Source: Dendrocalamus latiflorus (lineage: Eukaryota; Streptophyta; Magnoliopsida; Poales; Poaceae). Taken from it: DNA of 64,000 nucleotides. Of this stretch, positions 46,690-59,021 are shown piece by piece. The stretch lies in the NCBI GenBank assembly GCA_017311315.1, contig CM029650.1, forward strand, positions 13,225,884 to 13,289,883. Direction: 5' to 3'. The notes under the pieces are model-generated. The model was not told where the DNA came from and did no database searches. It saw only the letters and a list, made by a program, of their open reading frames with translations. Within the stretch, counting starts at the first letter, position 1, and every line of letters begins with the position of its first letter. The translations under genes were made by a program, and so were the position numbers.

Positions 46690-48076
46690 TGATGAGGACA
46701 CGACCCCTATGGATACAACCATATTTGCTATGCTTGTTGTTCCAATTACAAGAGCTCCTACGCATCACTTAAATTATAAGGTGAGCTCGTTTCAAAAAGG
46801 TTTGTTATTGTGTGATAAAGAACGTATGATATTACATAATGAGAGTTTGTTGCGTTTGTTATTATGTACCGAGATTTATGATGAAGATCATGCAATACGC
46901 GAGGCTACACATATGCGAAAACCGAGGACGGTTTTCTATCAAGAAGGGGAGGATGATGTGACCACGCCACAAACACATACGACAATAGCGCCCAATATCA
47001 AGATTGAACTAAAGGTGAATTCGTTTCTTCAGCCTTCATATGTTACTGAGAATAGACCGCTACCTAATGCAAGTGATTTAATTGTGCTTAGGAACTTGGG
47101 AAAGGATGAAGGAAAGGGACATGGAGTCCTGGACATGCATGGAAGGAATAATGGAGGTCACCACGTCACTTTGGGACCAAGTAAGCACGAATTCGAGTTG
47201 GACACGTTTTGGAATCAGACTCGGACTGCTGCGATGGTACCAAGTTCAAACGGGCATAACTTCCTCATACGGACTCCGTTTGGGACGTTCTTGAACTTCA
47301 TGGAAAGCTTATAAAGTCTACTTTCCAACGGATCCAATTTCATCTTCAAATTATATCCGAGCCGGCCGAAATTGTCAAAGGAGTCCACGTTGGTCACGTA
47401 CTGGAATCGGATTCGGACTGCTGCATTGGTGCAAGTTTAAAAGGACATAACTTCCTCATACGGACTCCGTTTGGTACGTTCTTGTACTTCGTGGAAAGCT
47501 TATGAAGTCTACTTTCCAATGCATCCAACCTCATCTTCAAATTACATCTGAGCCGGTCGCAATCATCAAAAGAGTCCACGTTAGTTTCTGAGTCCGAGTC
47601 AAAATGGGTGTTGCGCCACGACCACTTGGGCCCATGGGCCTTGTAACCCTAGGGCATGCACTTGGACGCCACCCCTGGTTGTTCTCCCAATAAAGGAGCC
47701 ACCGCCTCCGTTGCTAGGACTTGGATTTTGTTGAGTTTAGGTTTAGCTATTATGCAAACTTCTGTTCTTCAGTTGTGTCGGATGACCACCTGTCAAGACT
47801 ACCTTCGGAATCCCACCTTTTGATCTCAATTTATATATTTGCAATTTCAGATTGCTTGTTATCTTGTTCTTGCGTGTTCTTCGATTACATGCAGGAATAG
47901 ACCTTCGTGGTTAGGTCAACCGCGTTCTTGGCACGGTTGATAACATCTTGGGGTTGGTTCAGCGATTGCTAAGGCGCAAGCGACGTCGTTCGGTTGTAGT
48001 CGGATCGCAAGGGTCACCTCCACCAAAATCGATAGTTATCATCCTATCGGAAGATCGGGACCCCATCGTCTCATCA
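46690..48076 (+). repeat. F 5' LTR (long form, 1387 bp)
   Basis: Starts TGATGAGGACACGACC; the inner start TGATGTGACC is at 46954, again 264 bp downstream. Ends CGTCTCATCA directly before the primer site. Confidence 0.88.
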
Positions 48077-48078
48077 GT

Positions 48079-48090
48079 TGGTATCAGAGC
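48079..48090 (+). other. F primer-binding site
   Basis: TGGTATCAGAGC two bases after the LTR; initiator-Met type. Confidence 0.85.
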
Positions 48091-49197
48091 TTTAGTTGAC
48101 CGGTAGGAATTCTTTGTATCCCTAGTTAGTAGATTGATTTTTATTTCCCATAGTCCAGAAAAATTCCCCACAAAAAAGAGTTAATTTCCCGCTATCCAAA
48201 CCCCGTTGTGCTTTTCAATCTGTTAGTTTTGGTTTGCTAAATTGAATTTGTGTCCGTCTTAGCATTGTCTAGTTGCTGGTCGTATCTTTGTTCCAATAAA
48301 AATCCAAACAAAAAAAATCCCCCTGGTACCCCAAACCCTAATTCCAATTTCGGCTGATCCCTCCTTTCTCTGCAGCCGCCACCAAAAACTCCATAACTTT
48401 TGATTACGAGATTAGTTTTGAGTGAGACCACCGCCATTAGATTCAAAACTTCATTGTCCATCTATCTGTAAAATTTCATGCCATTCCAGAAAGGCAGTTA
48501 AGAGATATCTGTGGTGCAAGTTGACCTAAAATTCTAGATTGAATCTGCAACAGCCGGTACTTGTGAATTTGGTGCGAATTTTTTGGTCAGTTTCCAGAAC
48601 TTGACCCCAAAACAAAAGTTGTAGAAAAATCCGTCAGAAAACAAATAAAAAAAGAATCATTGAAAAAAAGGCAACTGACAAAAATTTACAGCCGAAATAC
48701 CGACGTGCTGTCCAGTGGACAGAAATCTCCAGTTTTCAAGTTTTGGGTCAATCCTTGTGCTCTTCAATTCCAGATTGCATTCAATTGAATTATCTTGTAT
48801 TAACCACTCTCATACATTGCCATACACATATTTTATCCTTCATCCATCCTTGGTTGATCAGCAACATAGGCTAAGTGCAAGATACGAACTATAATTCAAT
48901 TCTGTGCAATTTCTGAAATTAATTGATTGTTTTCCTTTGCTACAAAATACATAGCCTATCCAATCTCCACTTCTCTACAAACCGAACAGGTCTCGCTGTA
49001 CCTTGCAATCGCTTTACTCATCACTTGAGTTAGATTTATCACGAACCAGCCACCGGTTGCACCACCTGTTTGCTTTGGTAAGAACTTGTAAGAATTTGGT
49101 AAGAGCTTGAGAGATGCATTACGTGAGTTGAGCCTCCATATCCTAGTAGTTGATAGGAACATATACTTGTGATTTGTTTCCTTGTTTGCTACTAACC

Positions 49198-51667
49198 ATG
49201 GCAGGTTCACAAGATGATTACGAGATAGATCCATATCTTCTTCGAGCCATTGACCGGGAGTGCAAAGAAATTCGCGAGGAAGATGCACGCTTAAGACATG
49301 CTTCTTCACCATGGGAGGTACACAATCGTGATAGTGCGTCAGGTAAAACTAAAATCACTTTACCATTCTTTGCTGGTGAATTTGATCCTGATGCCTATAT
49401 TGACTGGGAGATAGCACTAGAAAAAAAATTTGATTGTTATGATTGGTCTGATAGGCAAAAGATTAGAGCTGCCACTAGTGTTTTTATTGATAATGCAACA
49501 CTTTGGTGGAAGGACATAAGTAGACTTGGAAGAGCGCCTCAAACGTGGCATGCATTAAAGAAACTTTTGAGAGATCACTATGTTCCTAAATATCATGCTG
49601 ATTATTTGCTAGCTAAATTGCAACATTTAAAACAGGAAAGTAGAACTGTAAGGGAATATTATCGTGAATTAAAAAACTCGTTTATTGCGTTGTGGTTTAG
49701 AGGAACATGCTGAAGCTACAGAGAATAGATTCTTGCGTGGGCTTAATAAAGAAATTCAGGACCTTCTCATTCACAAAGAATATAATTCTCTCCCTCATTT
49801 GTTTATACTTGCTTGTAATGTTGAACGTCAGATTGAGGAGAAATTGAGAGTGCTTGATGATAAGAAATGTGAGAACAAACCCATGTTTGTGCCTTTTTCT
49901 GTAACTAACAACTTGCAGGCAGTTGCGAACCATGTTGAAGAGGAGCATGAGCTGATTGAACCATCGATTCCATTGGTTGAGAACGAAGATGAGGAGATGG
50001 ATGTACCAACATCATCTGAGGGGAGCCAAAAAGATAAAGATCATGGTGCTATCATCACTCACGGTGAGTATGCTTGTGAAGAACAACAATTATGCACTGT
50101 TCATGCTATTTTAGAGCAAAACTTAGTGGAAAACAATTCTGACACGCCCATATTTCAAGTAGAGAATTCACACTGTATTGATTTGAGTATTGAGAATAAG
50201 TTTAGTGCACCTTGTCAAAAAATAATTGAATTGCCTGCTGTTTTGAGTGATTCATGTGATGAATTAATCACATACAATGATCATGTGGCTTTGGTTAGAT
50301 ATGAAGAAGTTTTAACTAGAATTTCTCCTGCCAATTCTTTGTGTTACATCATGCTGGATCTTCCTATGAAATTGTCACATGCTTTGGAGAAAGTTTCCGA
50401 ACTTACATGTTCAAAATTCTTGTTTAGAGCCTACACTCCTGGGTATAAGTTTAATTTGATTGGAGATTATGGTGTAGGAAATCAATTTCTTGTATATCGA
50501 ATATGCATAACTTGTGACCACATGGATGAATTGCAGCTTGTTGTTTTGAACAACAACTCTTGTATGCTCAATCTTCTTCATTATGAAAGAAAAATAAAAT
50601 TTAGTGATCATTCAATGCCTATGTGTTCTTCTCTTATTGAACCATTTAACATTGGCAATCTGAATAATGAAATTGATGTATGGAAGAACTTGCAAATATT
50701 TTCACCCTTACTAGATGAATTTGCTATTGCTCAATTGAAATCTGATTATATGGATAAACTTTTTTTGATTCCAAAAGTTGTAGCTTTGCCTATATGTACA
50801 ACCACAACAAGTTTACAACTTCAAAGATTTGAATTGCATAAATGCTTCACTTACATTTGCAAAACAAGTTGCGATAATTACTGTGTGAGAAGTTTTGATT
50901 TGTTCATTAACATATATGATTACTTTTGGGTTAATAATACAATGAGCTTTTATGATTGCTGCTGTGTTATAACATTAATTGTGCAACAACGAATAACTGT
51001 TAAAACGGATGACATATACATATACCATGCATACACCTTGGCTTCTTTGTTACCATACTTTCAGTTTATCAAAAGCCGAGGACGGCTTTGTTTTCAAGAA
51101 GGGGAGGATGATGAGGACACGACCCCTATGGATACAACCATATTTGCTATGCTTGTTGTTCCAATTACAAGAGCTCCTACGCATCACTTAAATTATAAGG
51201 TGAGCTCGTTTCAAAAAGGTTTTACTTTGCGTGATAAAGAACATATGATATTACATAATGAGAGTTTGTTGCGTTTGTTATTATGTACCGAGATTTATGA
51301 TGAAGATCATGCAATACGTGAGGCTACACATATGCTAAAACCGAGGACGGTTTTCTATCAAGAAGGGGAGGATGATGTGACCACGCCACAAACACATACG
51401 ACAATCGCGCCCAATATCAAGATTGAACAAAAGGTGAATTCGTTTCTTCAGCCTTCATATGTTACTGAGAATAGACCGCTACCTAATGCAAGTGATTTAA
51501 TTGTGCTTAGGAATTTGGCAAAGGATGAAGGAAAGGGACATGGAGTCCTGGACATGCATGGAAGGAATAATGGAGGTCATCACATCACTTTGGGACCAAG
51601 CAAGCACGAATTCGAGTTGGACACGTTTTGGAATCAGACTCGAACTGCTGCAATGGTGCAAGTTTAA
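49198..51667 (+). pseudogene. F ORF: type II gag plus shared C-terminal region, one frameshift
   Basis: ATG 49198 (GCTACTAACCATGGCAGG) begins MAGSQDDYEIDPYLL. Gag core: LPFFAGEFDPDAYIDWEIALE, ATLWWKDISRLG, TWHALKKLLRDHYVP, SRTVREYYRELK. A one-base loss near 49680 shifts the frame; the continuation runs from LEEHAEATENRFLRGLNK to 51667. After FVPFSVTNNLQ comes an acidic linker, then the family region with LPMKLSHALEKVSELTC, YTPGYKFNLIGDYGVGNQ, YRICITCDHMDELQL and several Cys-rich segments (KCFTYICKTSCDNYC). The frame passes through both polypurine tracts into the LTR. No zinc knuckle, no pol. Confidence 0.82.
51095..51108 (+). other. F upstream polypurine tract (in use)
   Basis: CAAGAAGGGGAGGA followed by TGATGAGGACACG at 51109. 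The second tract is at 51359-51372, followed by TGATGTGACC at 51373. Confidence 0.8.
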
Positions 51668-51758
51668 ACGGACGTAACTTTCTCATACGGACTCCGTTTG
51701 GGACGTTCTTGGACTTCATGGAAAGCTTATCAAGTCTACTGTCTAAAGGATTCAACCC
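51109..51758 (+). repeat. F 3' LTR, truncated by recombination
   Basis: Matches the first 650 bp of the long LTR to GGATTCAACCC and then switches to the G leader (CCGCCACTAGACC...). The border is at about 51758-51769. A shared ATTAAGGCA stretch occurs at the join and about 55 bp later, so short homology may have guided the exchange. Confidence 0.75.
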
Positions 51759-51764
51759 ATTAAG

Positions 51765-52530
51765 GCACCGCCACTAGACCTACAGCTTCCTTATCTAACT
51801 GCTCCTAAAATTTCGCTTCATTCCATTAAGGCAGTTAAAAGATATCTGCGGTGCAAGTTTTCCCAAATTTCCGGACTGAATCTGTAACAGTCTGCGCTTG
51901 TGATTTTTGTGCGATTTTATCTGTCGGTTTCTAGAATATGGCCCCAAAACAAAAGTTGTAGAAAAAGCCTTCAGGAAACACAGAAAAAAAGAATCATTGA
52001 AAAAAAGGAACTGACAAAAAGTTACGGCCAAAATACCGACGTGCTGTCCGGTGGGCAGAAATCTGCTTTCTCAGAATTGGGTCAATCCTTGTGCTTTTCA
52101 ATTCCAGATTGCATTCTATTGAATTATCTTGTGCTCATCACTCCTATACATTGTTACACACTTGTTTTGGCCTTCTCCTATCCTTGTTTGATCAGCAACA
52201 TAGGCTAAGTGCTAGATACGAACTATAATTCAATTCTGTGCAATTTCTGAAATTAATTGATTGTTCTCCATTGCTACATATCTAGCCTTCCAAGCTACAC
52301 CTTTTACTAACCGAGCAGATCACGTCGAACCGACCCTTGCAATCGCTATACACATCACTTGAGTCAAGTTATCACGAACCAGCCACCGGTTACACCACCT
52401 GTTTTGCATTGGTAAGAACTTGTAAGAGCTTGGTAAGAGTTTGAGAGATGTGTGACTTGTGAAGCTCCACCTCCTAGTAGTTTATAGGGACTTACATAAT
52501 TCTTGTGTATTTCCTTGTTTTCTACTAACC
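51765..52530 (+). other. G leader
   Basis: Non-coding leader homologous to those of A5 and F, lacking the primer site and its first roughly 350 bp. It ends at TCTACTAACCATGACAGG. Confidence 0.75.
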
Positions 52531-54742
52531 ATGACAGGTTCAAGATCACATTGTAGCAATTTTTGTGAGACCAACAACTTGTTGGATCGTATTAATAAGA
52601 CCCTCACCACTATCAACAACAGAATTGAGGGCTCCAATGATCGCGACCGTTGTCGACTTCGACATAATCGACAAGGTACAGGTAGGTTAACAAGAGAGGT
52701 ATGTGATGATGATGCCAAGTTTACAATTCCTCCACTTGCTGGTAGATATGACCCTGAAGCTTATCTTGAATGGGAAATACAATTAGATCAAAATTTTCTG
52801 TGCTATGATTTTCCTGATGATAAAAGAGTTAGGGCTGCTACTAGTGAATTCACTGATTTTCGCATTATTTTGGTGGAGGAAACAATGTAGACTACCACAT
52901 GTACCTAAAACTTGGAATGCTTTGAAACGAATCATGAGATCTACATTTGTTCCTTCATATTATTCACGTGACTTGTTAAAAAGATTGCAACGTTTAGAAC
53001 AAGGTAGGAAAACTGTAAGTGAATACTATGAAGAATTGAAAGCTCTTTTGTTGCGTTGTGATTTAGAGGAACATGTAGAAGGTATAGAGAATAGATTCTT
53101 AGGTGGGCTTAATCAAGAAATTAAGAACATTCTCGTCCACAAAGAATATAATTCTCTCTATGATTTGTTTATACTTGCTTGTAAGGTTGAAAGTCAAATT
53201 GAGAAAGAATTGAGAATAGTTGATAATAGGACACATGAGAGCAAACCTGTGGTTCTGCCTTTTTCTGTAACTAACAATTTGCAGCAAGTTGAAAACCATG
53301 CTGAAGAGAAGAATGAGTTACTTGAGGTACCAACTCCATTACTTGAGAAGGAAGATGAGGAGATGGATGTACCTACATCATCTGAGGGGAGCCAAAAAGA
53401 TAAAGATCATGGTGCTATCATCACTCACGGTGAGTATGCTTGTGAAGAACAACAATTATGTACTGTTCATGCTATTTTAGAGCAAAACTTAGTGGAAAAC
53501 AATTCTGACACGCCCATATTTCAAGTAGAGAATTTACACTGCATTGATTTGAGTATTGAGAATGAGTTTAGTGCACCTTGTCAAAAAATAATTGAATTGC
53601 CTGTTGTTTTGAGTGATTCATGTGACGAATTAATCACATACAATGATCATGTGGCTTTGGTTAGACATAAAGAAGTTTTAACTAGAATTTCTCCTGCCAA
53701 TTCATTGTGTTACATCATGTTGGATCTTCCTATGAAATTGTCACATGCTTTGGAGAAAGTTGCTGAACTTACATGTTCAAAATTCTTGTTTAGTGCCTAC
53801 ACCCCTGGGTATAAGTTTAATTTGATTGGAGATTATGGTGTAGGAAATCAATTTCTTGTATATCGAATATGCATAACTTGTGACCACATGGATGAATTGC
53901 AGCTTGTTGTTTTGAACAACAACTCTTGTATGCTCAATCTTGTTCATTATGAAAGAAAAATAAATTTTAGTGATCATTCAATGCCTATGTGTTCTTCTCT
54001 TATTGAACCATCTAACGTTGGCAATCTGAATAATGAAATTGATGTATGGAAGAACTTGCAAATATTTTCACCCTTACTAGATGAATTTGCTATTGCTCAA
54101 TTGAAATCTGATTATATGGATAAACTTTGTTTGATTCCAAAAGTTGTAGCTTTGCCTATATGTGCCACCACAACAAGTTTACAACTTCAAAGATTTGAAT
54201 TGCATAAATGCTTCACTTACATTTGCAAAACAAGTTGCGATAATTACTGTGTGAGAAATTTTGATTTGTTCATTAACATATATGATTACTTTTGGGTTAA
54301 TAATACAATGAGCTTTTATGATTGCTGCTGTGTTATAACATTAATTGTGCAACAACGAATAACTGTTAAAACGGATGACATATACATATACCATGCATAC
54401 ACCTTGGCTTCTTTGTTACCATACTTTCAGTTTATCAAAAGCCGAGGACGGCTTTGTTTTCAAGAAGGGGAGGATGATGAGGACACGACCCCTATGGATA
54501 CAACCATATTTGCTATGCTTGTTGTTCCAATTACAAGAGCTCCTACGCATCACTTAAATTATAAGGTGAGCTCGTTTCAAAAAGGTTTTACTTTGCGTGA
54601 TAAAGAACATATGATATTACATAATGAGAGTTTGTTGCGTTTGTTATTATGTACCGAGATTTATGATGAAGATCATGCAATACGTGAGGCTACACATATG
54701 CTAAAACCGAGGACGGTTTTTCTATCAAGAAGGGGAGGATGA
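52531..54742 (+). pseudogene. G ORF: type III gag plus shared C-terminal region, one frameshift
   Basis: ATG 52531 begins MTGSRSHCSNFCETNN. Gag core: FTIPPLAGRYDPEAYLEWEI, RAATSEFTDF, then a one-base gain in a T run near 52865 shifts the frame to WWRKQCRLPHVPKTWNALK, STFVPSYYSRDLLKRLQ, KTVSEYYEELKALLL, RFLGGLNQEIKNILV. The remainder from FVPFSVTNNLQ to KPRTVF is nearly the same as F, including the Cys-rich segments. A one-base T gain near 54716 ends the frame at the inner tract. No zinc knuckle and no pol. Confidence 0.82.
54461..54474 (+). other. G upstream polypurine tract (in use)
   Basis: CAAGAAGGGGAGGA before TGATGAGGACACG; the second tract is at 54725-54738. Confidence 0.8.
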
Positions 54743-55862
54743 TGTGACCACGCCACAAACACATACGACAATCGCGCCCAATATCAAGATTGAACTAAAG
54801 GTGAATTCGTTTCTTCAGCCTTCATATGTTACTGAGAATAGACCGCTACCTAATGCAAGTGATTTAATTGTGCTTAGGAATTTGGGAAAGGATGAAGGAA
54901 AGGGACATGGAGTCCTGGACATGCATGGAAGGAATAATGGAGGTCATCACGTCACTTTGGGACCAAGCAAGCACGAATTCGAGTTGGACACGTTTTGGAA
55001 TCAGACTCGGACTGCTGCAATGGTGCAAGTTTAAACGGACGTAACTTTCTCATACGGACTCCGTTTGGGACGTTCTTGGACTTCATGGAAAGCTTATCAA
55101 GTCTACTGTCTAAAGGATTCAACCCCATCTTCAAATTCTATCCGAGACAGCCGCAATTATCAAAAGAGTCCGTGTTGGTCACGTACTAGAATCAGATTCG
55201 GACTGCTGCAATGGTGCAAGTTGAAACGAACGTAACTTTCTCATACGGACTCCGTTTGGGACGTTCTTGTACTTCATGGAAAGCTTATGAAGTATACTTT
55301 CCAACGGATCTAACCTCATCTTCAAATTCCATACGAGCCGGCTGCAATCATAAAAACAATCCACGTTGGTTTTTGAGTCCGAGTCAAAAGGGTGCTGCGC
55401 CACCACCAATTGGGCCCATGGGCCTTGTAACCCTAGAGCATGCACTTTGGACGCCCCTCCTGGTTGTTCTCCCTATAAAGGAGCCGCCGCCTCCGTTGCT
55501 AAGACTTGGATTTCGTTGAGTTTAGGTTTAGCTATTATGCAAACTTCTGTTCTTCAGTTGTGTCGGACGACCACCTGTCAAGACAGCCTTCGGAATCCCA
55601 CCTTTTGATCTTCATATCAATATTTGCAATTTCAGATTGCTTGTTATCTTGTTCTTGCGTGTTCTTCGATTGCATGCAGGAATAGACCTTCGTGGTCAGG
55701 TCAACCGTGTTCTTGGCACGGTTGATAACAACTTGGAGTGTGGTTCAGCGATTGCTAAGGCGCAAGCGACGTCGTTCGGTTGTAGTCGGATCGCAAGGGT
55801 CACCTCCGCCAAAATCGATAGTTATCATCCTATCGGAAGATCGGGACACCATCGCCTCATCA
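54475..55862 (+). repeat. G 3' LTR (long form, 1388 bp)
   Basis: From TGATGAGGACACG to CGCCTCATCA (8-bp terminal inverted repeat). The inner start TGATGTGACC is at 54739. Close in sequence to the F 5' LTR and to A4. Confidence 0.88.
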
Positions 55863-56312
55863 ACTTCAATCAAATAATATCATTAGTGTAGGTCCAACCT
55901 AACACTAACCTATCTACGTGCATCCAACCTGGACCATCTTTTTAGAAAGTGATGAACGGGAATGTTTTAAATGCCAAGGTGGAAATGGAAGGAATTTAAA
56001 TGTGGGTGGGATTTGCAAACATTTTCCATGCATACAATTTCCTTAGCGGGAGGGAGCTTGAATTTGGCTAGCAGGCATGGCTCTTAGGCTGTTGGCTTAG
56101 CACATGGCCAGAACTGAGTAAGCTGAATAGAGCAGATGAGGCAGGAATAAAATGAAAGAAGAAGAATGAAGAAAGGAGAGTAAGGAGAGAGAGTGGTCAG
56201 CTAGGCCAAAATGGCTTGGACCAAAAGGCAAATGGACTTGGGCCAAGGAGAAATAGGCTTGGTCCCAAGAGGTTTTGGGAATTTTAAATAACTTTTTGAT
56301 TTTTAAGAAAAT
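55863..56312. other. Unclassified sequence between G and B2
   Basis: Contains GGCCAAAATGGCTTGG/GGGCCAAGG-type purine-rich text and ends AAAAT (56308-56312) before the B2 LTR. No ORF is convincing. It resembles part of a gypsy LTR, but this is only an impression. Confidence 0.3.
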
Positions 56313-56559
56313 TGTTGTAGGGGTGGCCCCCCACCTAAGCCCAACCGGCTGATTAGAAGGTTGTAAAGCCCAAAATGGGATATGAATAATGACATAAATG
56401 CCCTTGATAGGGATACTTGGGTGTAAGGACATAAACTGTAAAATACCCCCATGTGAATATATATAAGCCATCTAGGCCATGGGGAAGGCCCCAAGCATTG
56501 CTCACTTAACATCTCCACTACCATACTATCATGTCTCTGTTTGGTCTGTAACCACAACA
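56313..56559 (+). repeat. B2 5' LTR (247 bp)
   Basis: Starts TGTTGTAGGGGTGGCC and ends TAACCACAACA. A TATATATAAG box is at about 56457. It is unusually short for a gypsy element but agrees with the B1 3' LTR. Confidence 0.85.
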
Positions 56560-56560
56560 G

Positions 56561-56578
56561 TTGGCACCGTCCGTAGGG
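56561..56578 (+). other. B2 primer-binding site
   Basis: TTGGCACCGTCCGTAGGG begins one base after the LTR. Its form resembles the TTGGCGCCGTC-type primer sites of Tat elements and differs from the initiator-Met site of families A and D. Which tRNA it pairs with I have not determined. Confidence 0.6.
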
Positions 56579-56579
56579 A

Positions 56580-58477
56580 AGATGAGAACAAGCTCCAAGA
56601 TCTGAAGAAGGATGGCACCAAGAAGGCTTCATCATCGGCGGCAAGAAAGAAGAGGAGTACGACGGAAGCCCTCGTCGACGCCAGGGCTTCGGCATCGACT
56701 GCGGGCGCGGACGGCAACGCTGGCTCCGCGGCTGCCGACGCCGACACTCGTGGCGCGGGGGTCAAACTCACTACCGGCGCGACGGTCGGTACTGACGGTA
56801 TCGATCGAGACGTCAGAAGCGATGACGTCTATTCCCGCGTCGCGGGCACGGCCACTGCCCCCGCACCCGGTGTAGGAGTGGCAAGTGGCTCCGACGACAA
56901 CGTCGGTAGCGTTGGCCTTGTAACCAACTCCAGAGCCCGCCACACCGGTGCACCGGTGGGTCCTGGGGCGCAAGCCGTGGTCGCGGCCAGCCTGACAGTG
57001 CAGCCCGCTACTCCAACCTCCGCGGCTACGTCGATGATGGAGAACGCTCTGTTAACGGCCCTCGGCACACTGCGAAGGGAGCTGGCGGACCTCCACAGAG
57101 CTGTGTGGGATATACAAGAGGCTCGGAGCCAACAAACCCCGCCGGTGGCCACGCAGGAGCCCACGCCAAAGCGGGCGGACAGCCGCGACGCCCCCACCTC
57201 TAGTCACATCCCGCTTCGGCGCGTGGATCCGGAGTCCCCCCCCTCTCCGCGGGCTTGCAGCAATCGGCGTGGCCGGAGGACTTCAAGTTCCCCAGCGCCA
57301 TCGAGCCGTACAAGGGCGACACGGATCCTCGGGAGTTCGTGCGCGTGTACGAGACCGCCATTGAAGCTGCAGGCGGAGACGACACCACCAAAGCGAAGGG
57401 CCTCACCCTCGCGCTGCAGGGAGTGGCGCTCTCTTGGTTTTTCACCATAGAGCCGAACTCCATCTACGCATGGGAGCAGATCCGCGATCGCCTCTGCAAT
57501 AACTTCCAGGGGAACTACGTCGAGCGTGTTGATGCGGATCGGCTCTTTGTCGTCAAGCAAAAACCCTCAGAGAAGCTCTGGGAGTACTTCAAGCGCTTCG
57601 CTAAGGTCTGCTGCCAAGTCAAGGACGTCAACGAGACGACAATCATCAACGTAGCGATACAAGGCCTCTGGCTGGGGTCGTTGGCCAAGTACAATGCCCG
57701 CAAGCCGATCAAGATGATCGCGAAGCTCTTCGATAAGATGGAAGAGTATGCAAGGGCAGAAGAGGACACGCGGCGGCGCAAAGGCAACGACTCCGACACT
57801 AATCAAGCGGTGGACTTGTCGAAGAACAAAGACTCATCAAGGAGGGAGTACTCCTCGAAGGGCAAGCGCAAGAAAGAGTCTTCAAAGGACGCCTCTAAGT
57901 GCAAGGACGCCAAGCACAAGCAGGACCAGTCGAGCGACAAGCCCAGGCCTAAGCGCAATCAGCGTAGATCCCAGAGGGCCCGCTACATCCTCGACATCGA
58001 GGGCGGCTCCGAGGACGTCCCCCCCGCCTTTCGCGGACGAGGCTGTGGAGGTCAGGGACGGGGGCGCGGCCGGGGCCATGACGAAAGGCCCCGTGCGGAG
58101 CAGGAAAACCAGGACTACGGCATGTGGTGCGAAGTGCATGGCTGTGGTGATCATTTCACGTGAACATGCACCGCCATTGCGGTATTACGTCAGAGCACCT
58201 CTGGGGACAAAGCCCTGGAAGCAGCGCCTCCTGTCGTAGCCCATGTGCAGCAGCCACAAGACGGCCCCCTGCAGATTCAGGCCCTGGAGGGGGCCCAGCA
58301 CCGGACCATCCACGTCATCTCCGGGGGCTCTTCGCTGGAGTTCTCCTTGGCGCAGCAGCAGAAGGCCCACACGCGAAGACTACACTACGTGGCAGCGTCC
58401 TCGGCGCAAGCACCGTCGGGGTGGGCGCAGCACGAAATCACCTTCACGCCTGCTGATGCCGAGGGCGCGGAGTTCCC
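56580..58477 (+). pseudogene. B2 gag
   Basis: The N-terminal part (DENKLQDLKKDG...) is an Ala/Asp-rich low-complexity segment, followed by a short helical stretch (MMENALLTALGTLRRELADL). A frame change occurs near 57245 in a C run. The Retrotrans_gag core follows: WPEDFKFPSAIEPYKGD, LALQGVALSWFFTIEP, NNFQGNYVERVDADRL, YFKRFAKVCCQVKD. A Lys/Ser-rich basic region (57780-57960) and the CEVHGCGDHFT segment follow, ending at a TGA (58161-58163) where B1 has an Arg codon. The final part continues to FTPADAEGAEFP, where H is inserted. Confidence 0.8.
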
Positions 58478-58928
58478 TGATGTGACCACGCCACCAACAC
58501 GTACGACCATAGCGGCCAATATCAAGAATGAACTAAAGGTGAATTCGTTTCTTCAACTTCAACATATTTTAAATGAGAATATGATGCTACCTAACGATGA
58601 AAATATATATATTTGTAGCACCACATCACTTTGGAACCAATTGAAGCAAGGGTTCAACTTGGACAGGTTTTGGAATCCAATTCGGCCTCCAGATCAATTC
58701 GGATTCAGCTTGACAAGCCAACTTCAAACGGCCATAACTTTTGATCCAGAAGGCTTCTCGGGGCCCGTGAGTACTCGTTGGAAAGATCTTGGAGTCTACT
58801 TTCAGATGGATTTGGTCTCACCTCCAAACTCCACTCGAGCCGATCAGAAACTGCGAAACAAGTCACATCACTTTTCCAGTCCGACTCAAAGTGGGCCGAG
58901 GGCCTTGTAACTTGGGCTATTTGGGCCG

Positions 58929-58950
58929 GTACTGTTCACATGAACAGTAC
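58929..58950 (+). promoter_or_regulatory. Inverted repeat upstream of the H promoter
   Basis: Two perfect 10-bp arms, GTACTGTTCA and TGAACAGTAC, separated by CA, with another half-site TGAACAGTAA 10 bp downstream. It lies 93 bp before the TATTTAA box and is repeated at 63410-63431 in the 3' LTR. Related half-sites occur in A3 and A5. It could bind a dimeric factor or form a hairpin; nothing shows which. Confidence 0.55.
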
Positions 58951-59021
58951 ACGCGCGTGAACAGTAACTAGGAATAGTACCACATCCCTTTTCATTAGAT
59001 AAGTGTGGCTTCCCCCTCCCC

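Larger units (their letters stand above)
46690..55862 (+). mobile_element. F/G: recombinant of two family A elements
   Basis: F provides the 5' LTR (46690-48076), primer site, leader, ORF and a truncated 3' LTR (51109 to about 51758). G provides a leader (from about 51760), ORF and 3' LTR (54475-55862). G lacks its 5' LTR and primer site. The outer flanks GACTA (46685-46689) and ACTTC (55863-55867) do not match, as expected when two separate insertions recombine. Both halves have long-form LTR starts. The F and G ORFs share the downstream region almost identically but have different gags. Confidence 0.82.

Noticed and set aside
50060..51060. Envelope-like protein in family A
   Set aside because: The shared region has Cys-rich and partly hydrophobic parts, but I see no signal peptide, no clear transmembrane helix and no furin-like site.
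46690..55862. F and G as one large element with an internal LTR
   Set aside because: The outer flanks do not match, there are two leaders and two gags, and the middle LTR is only partial.
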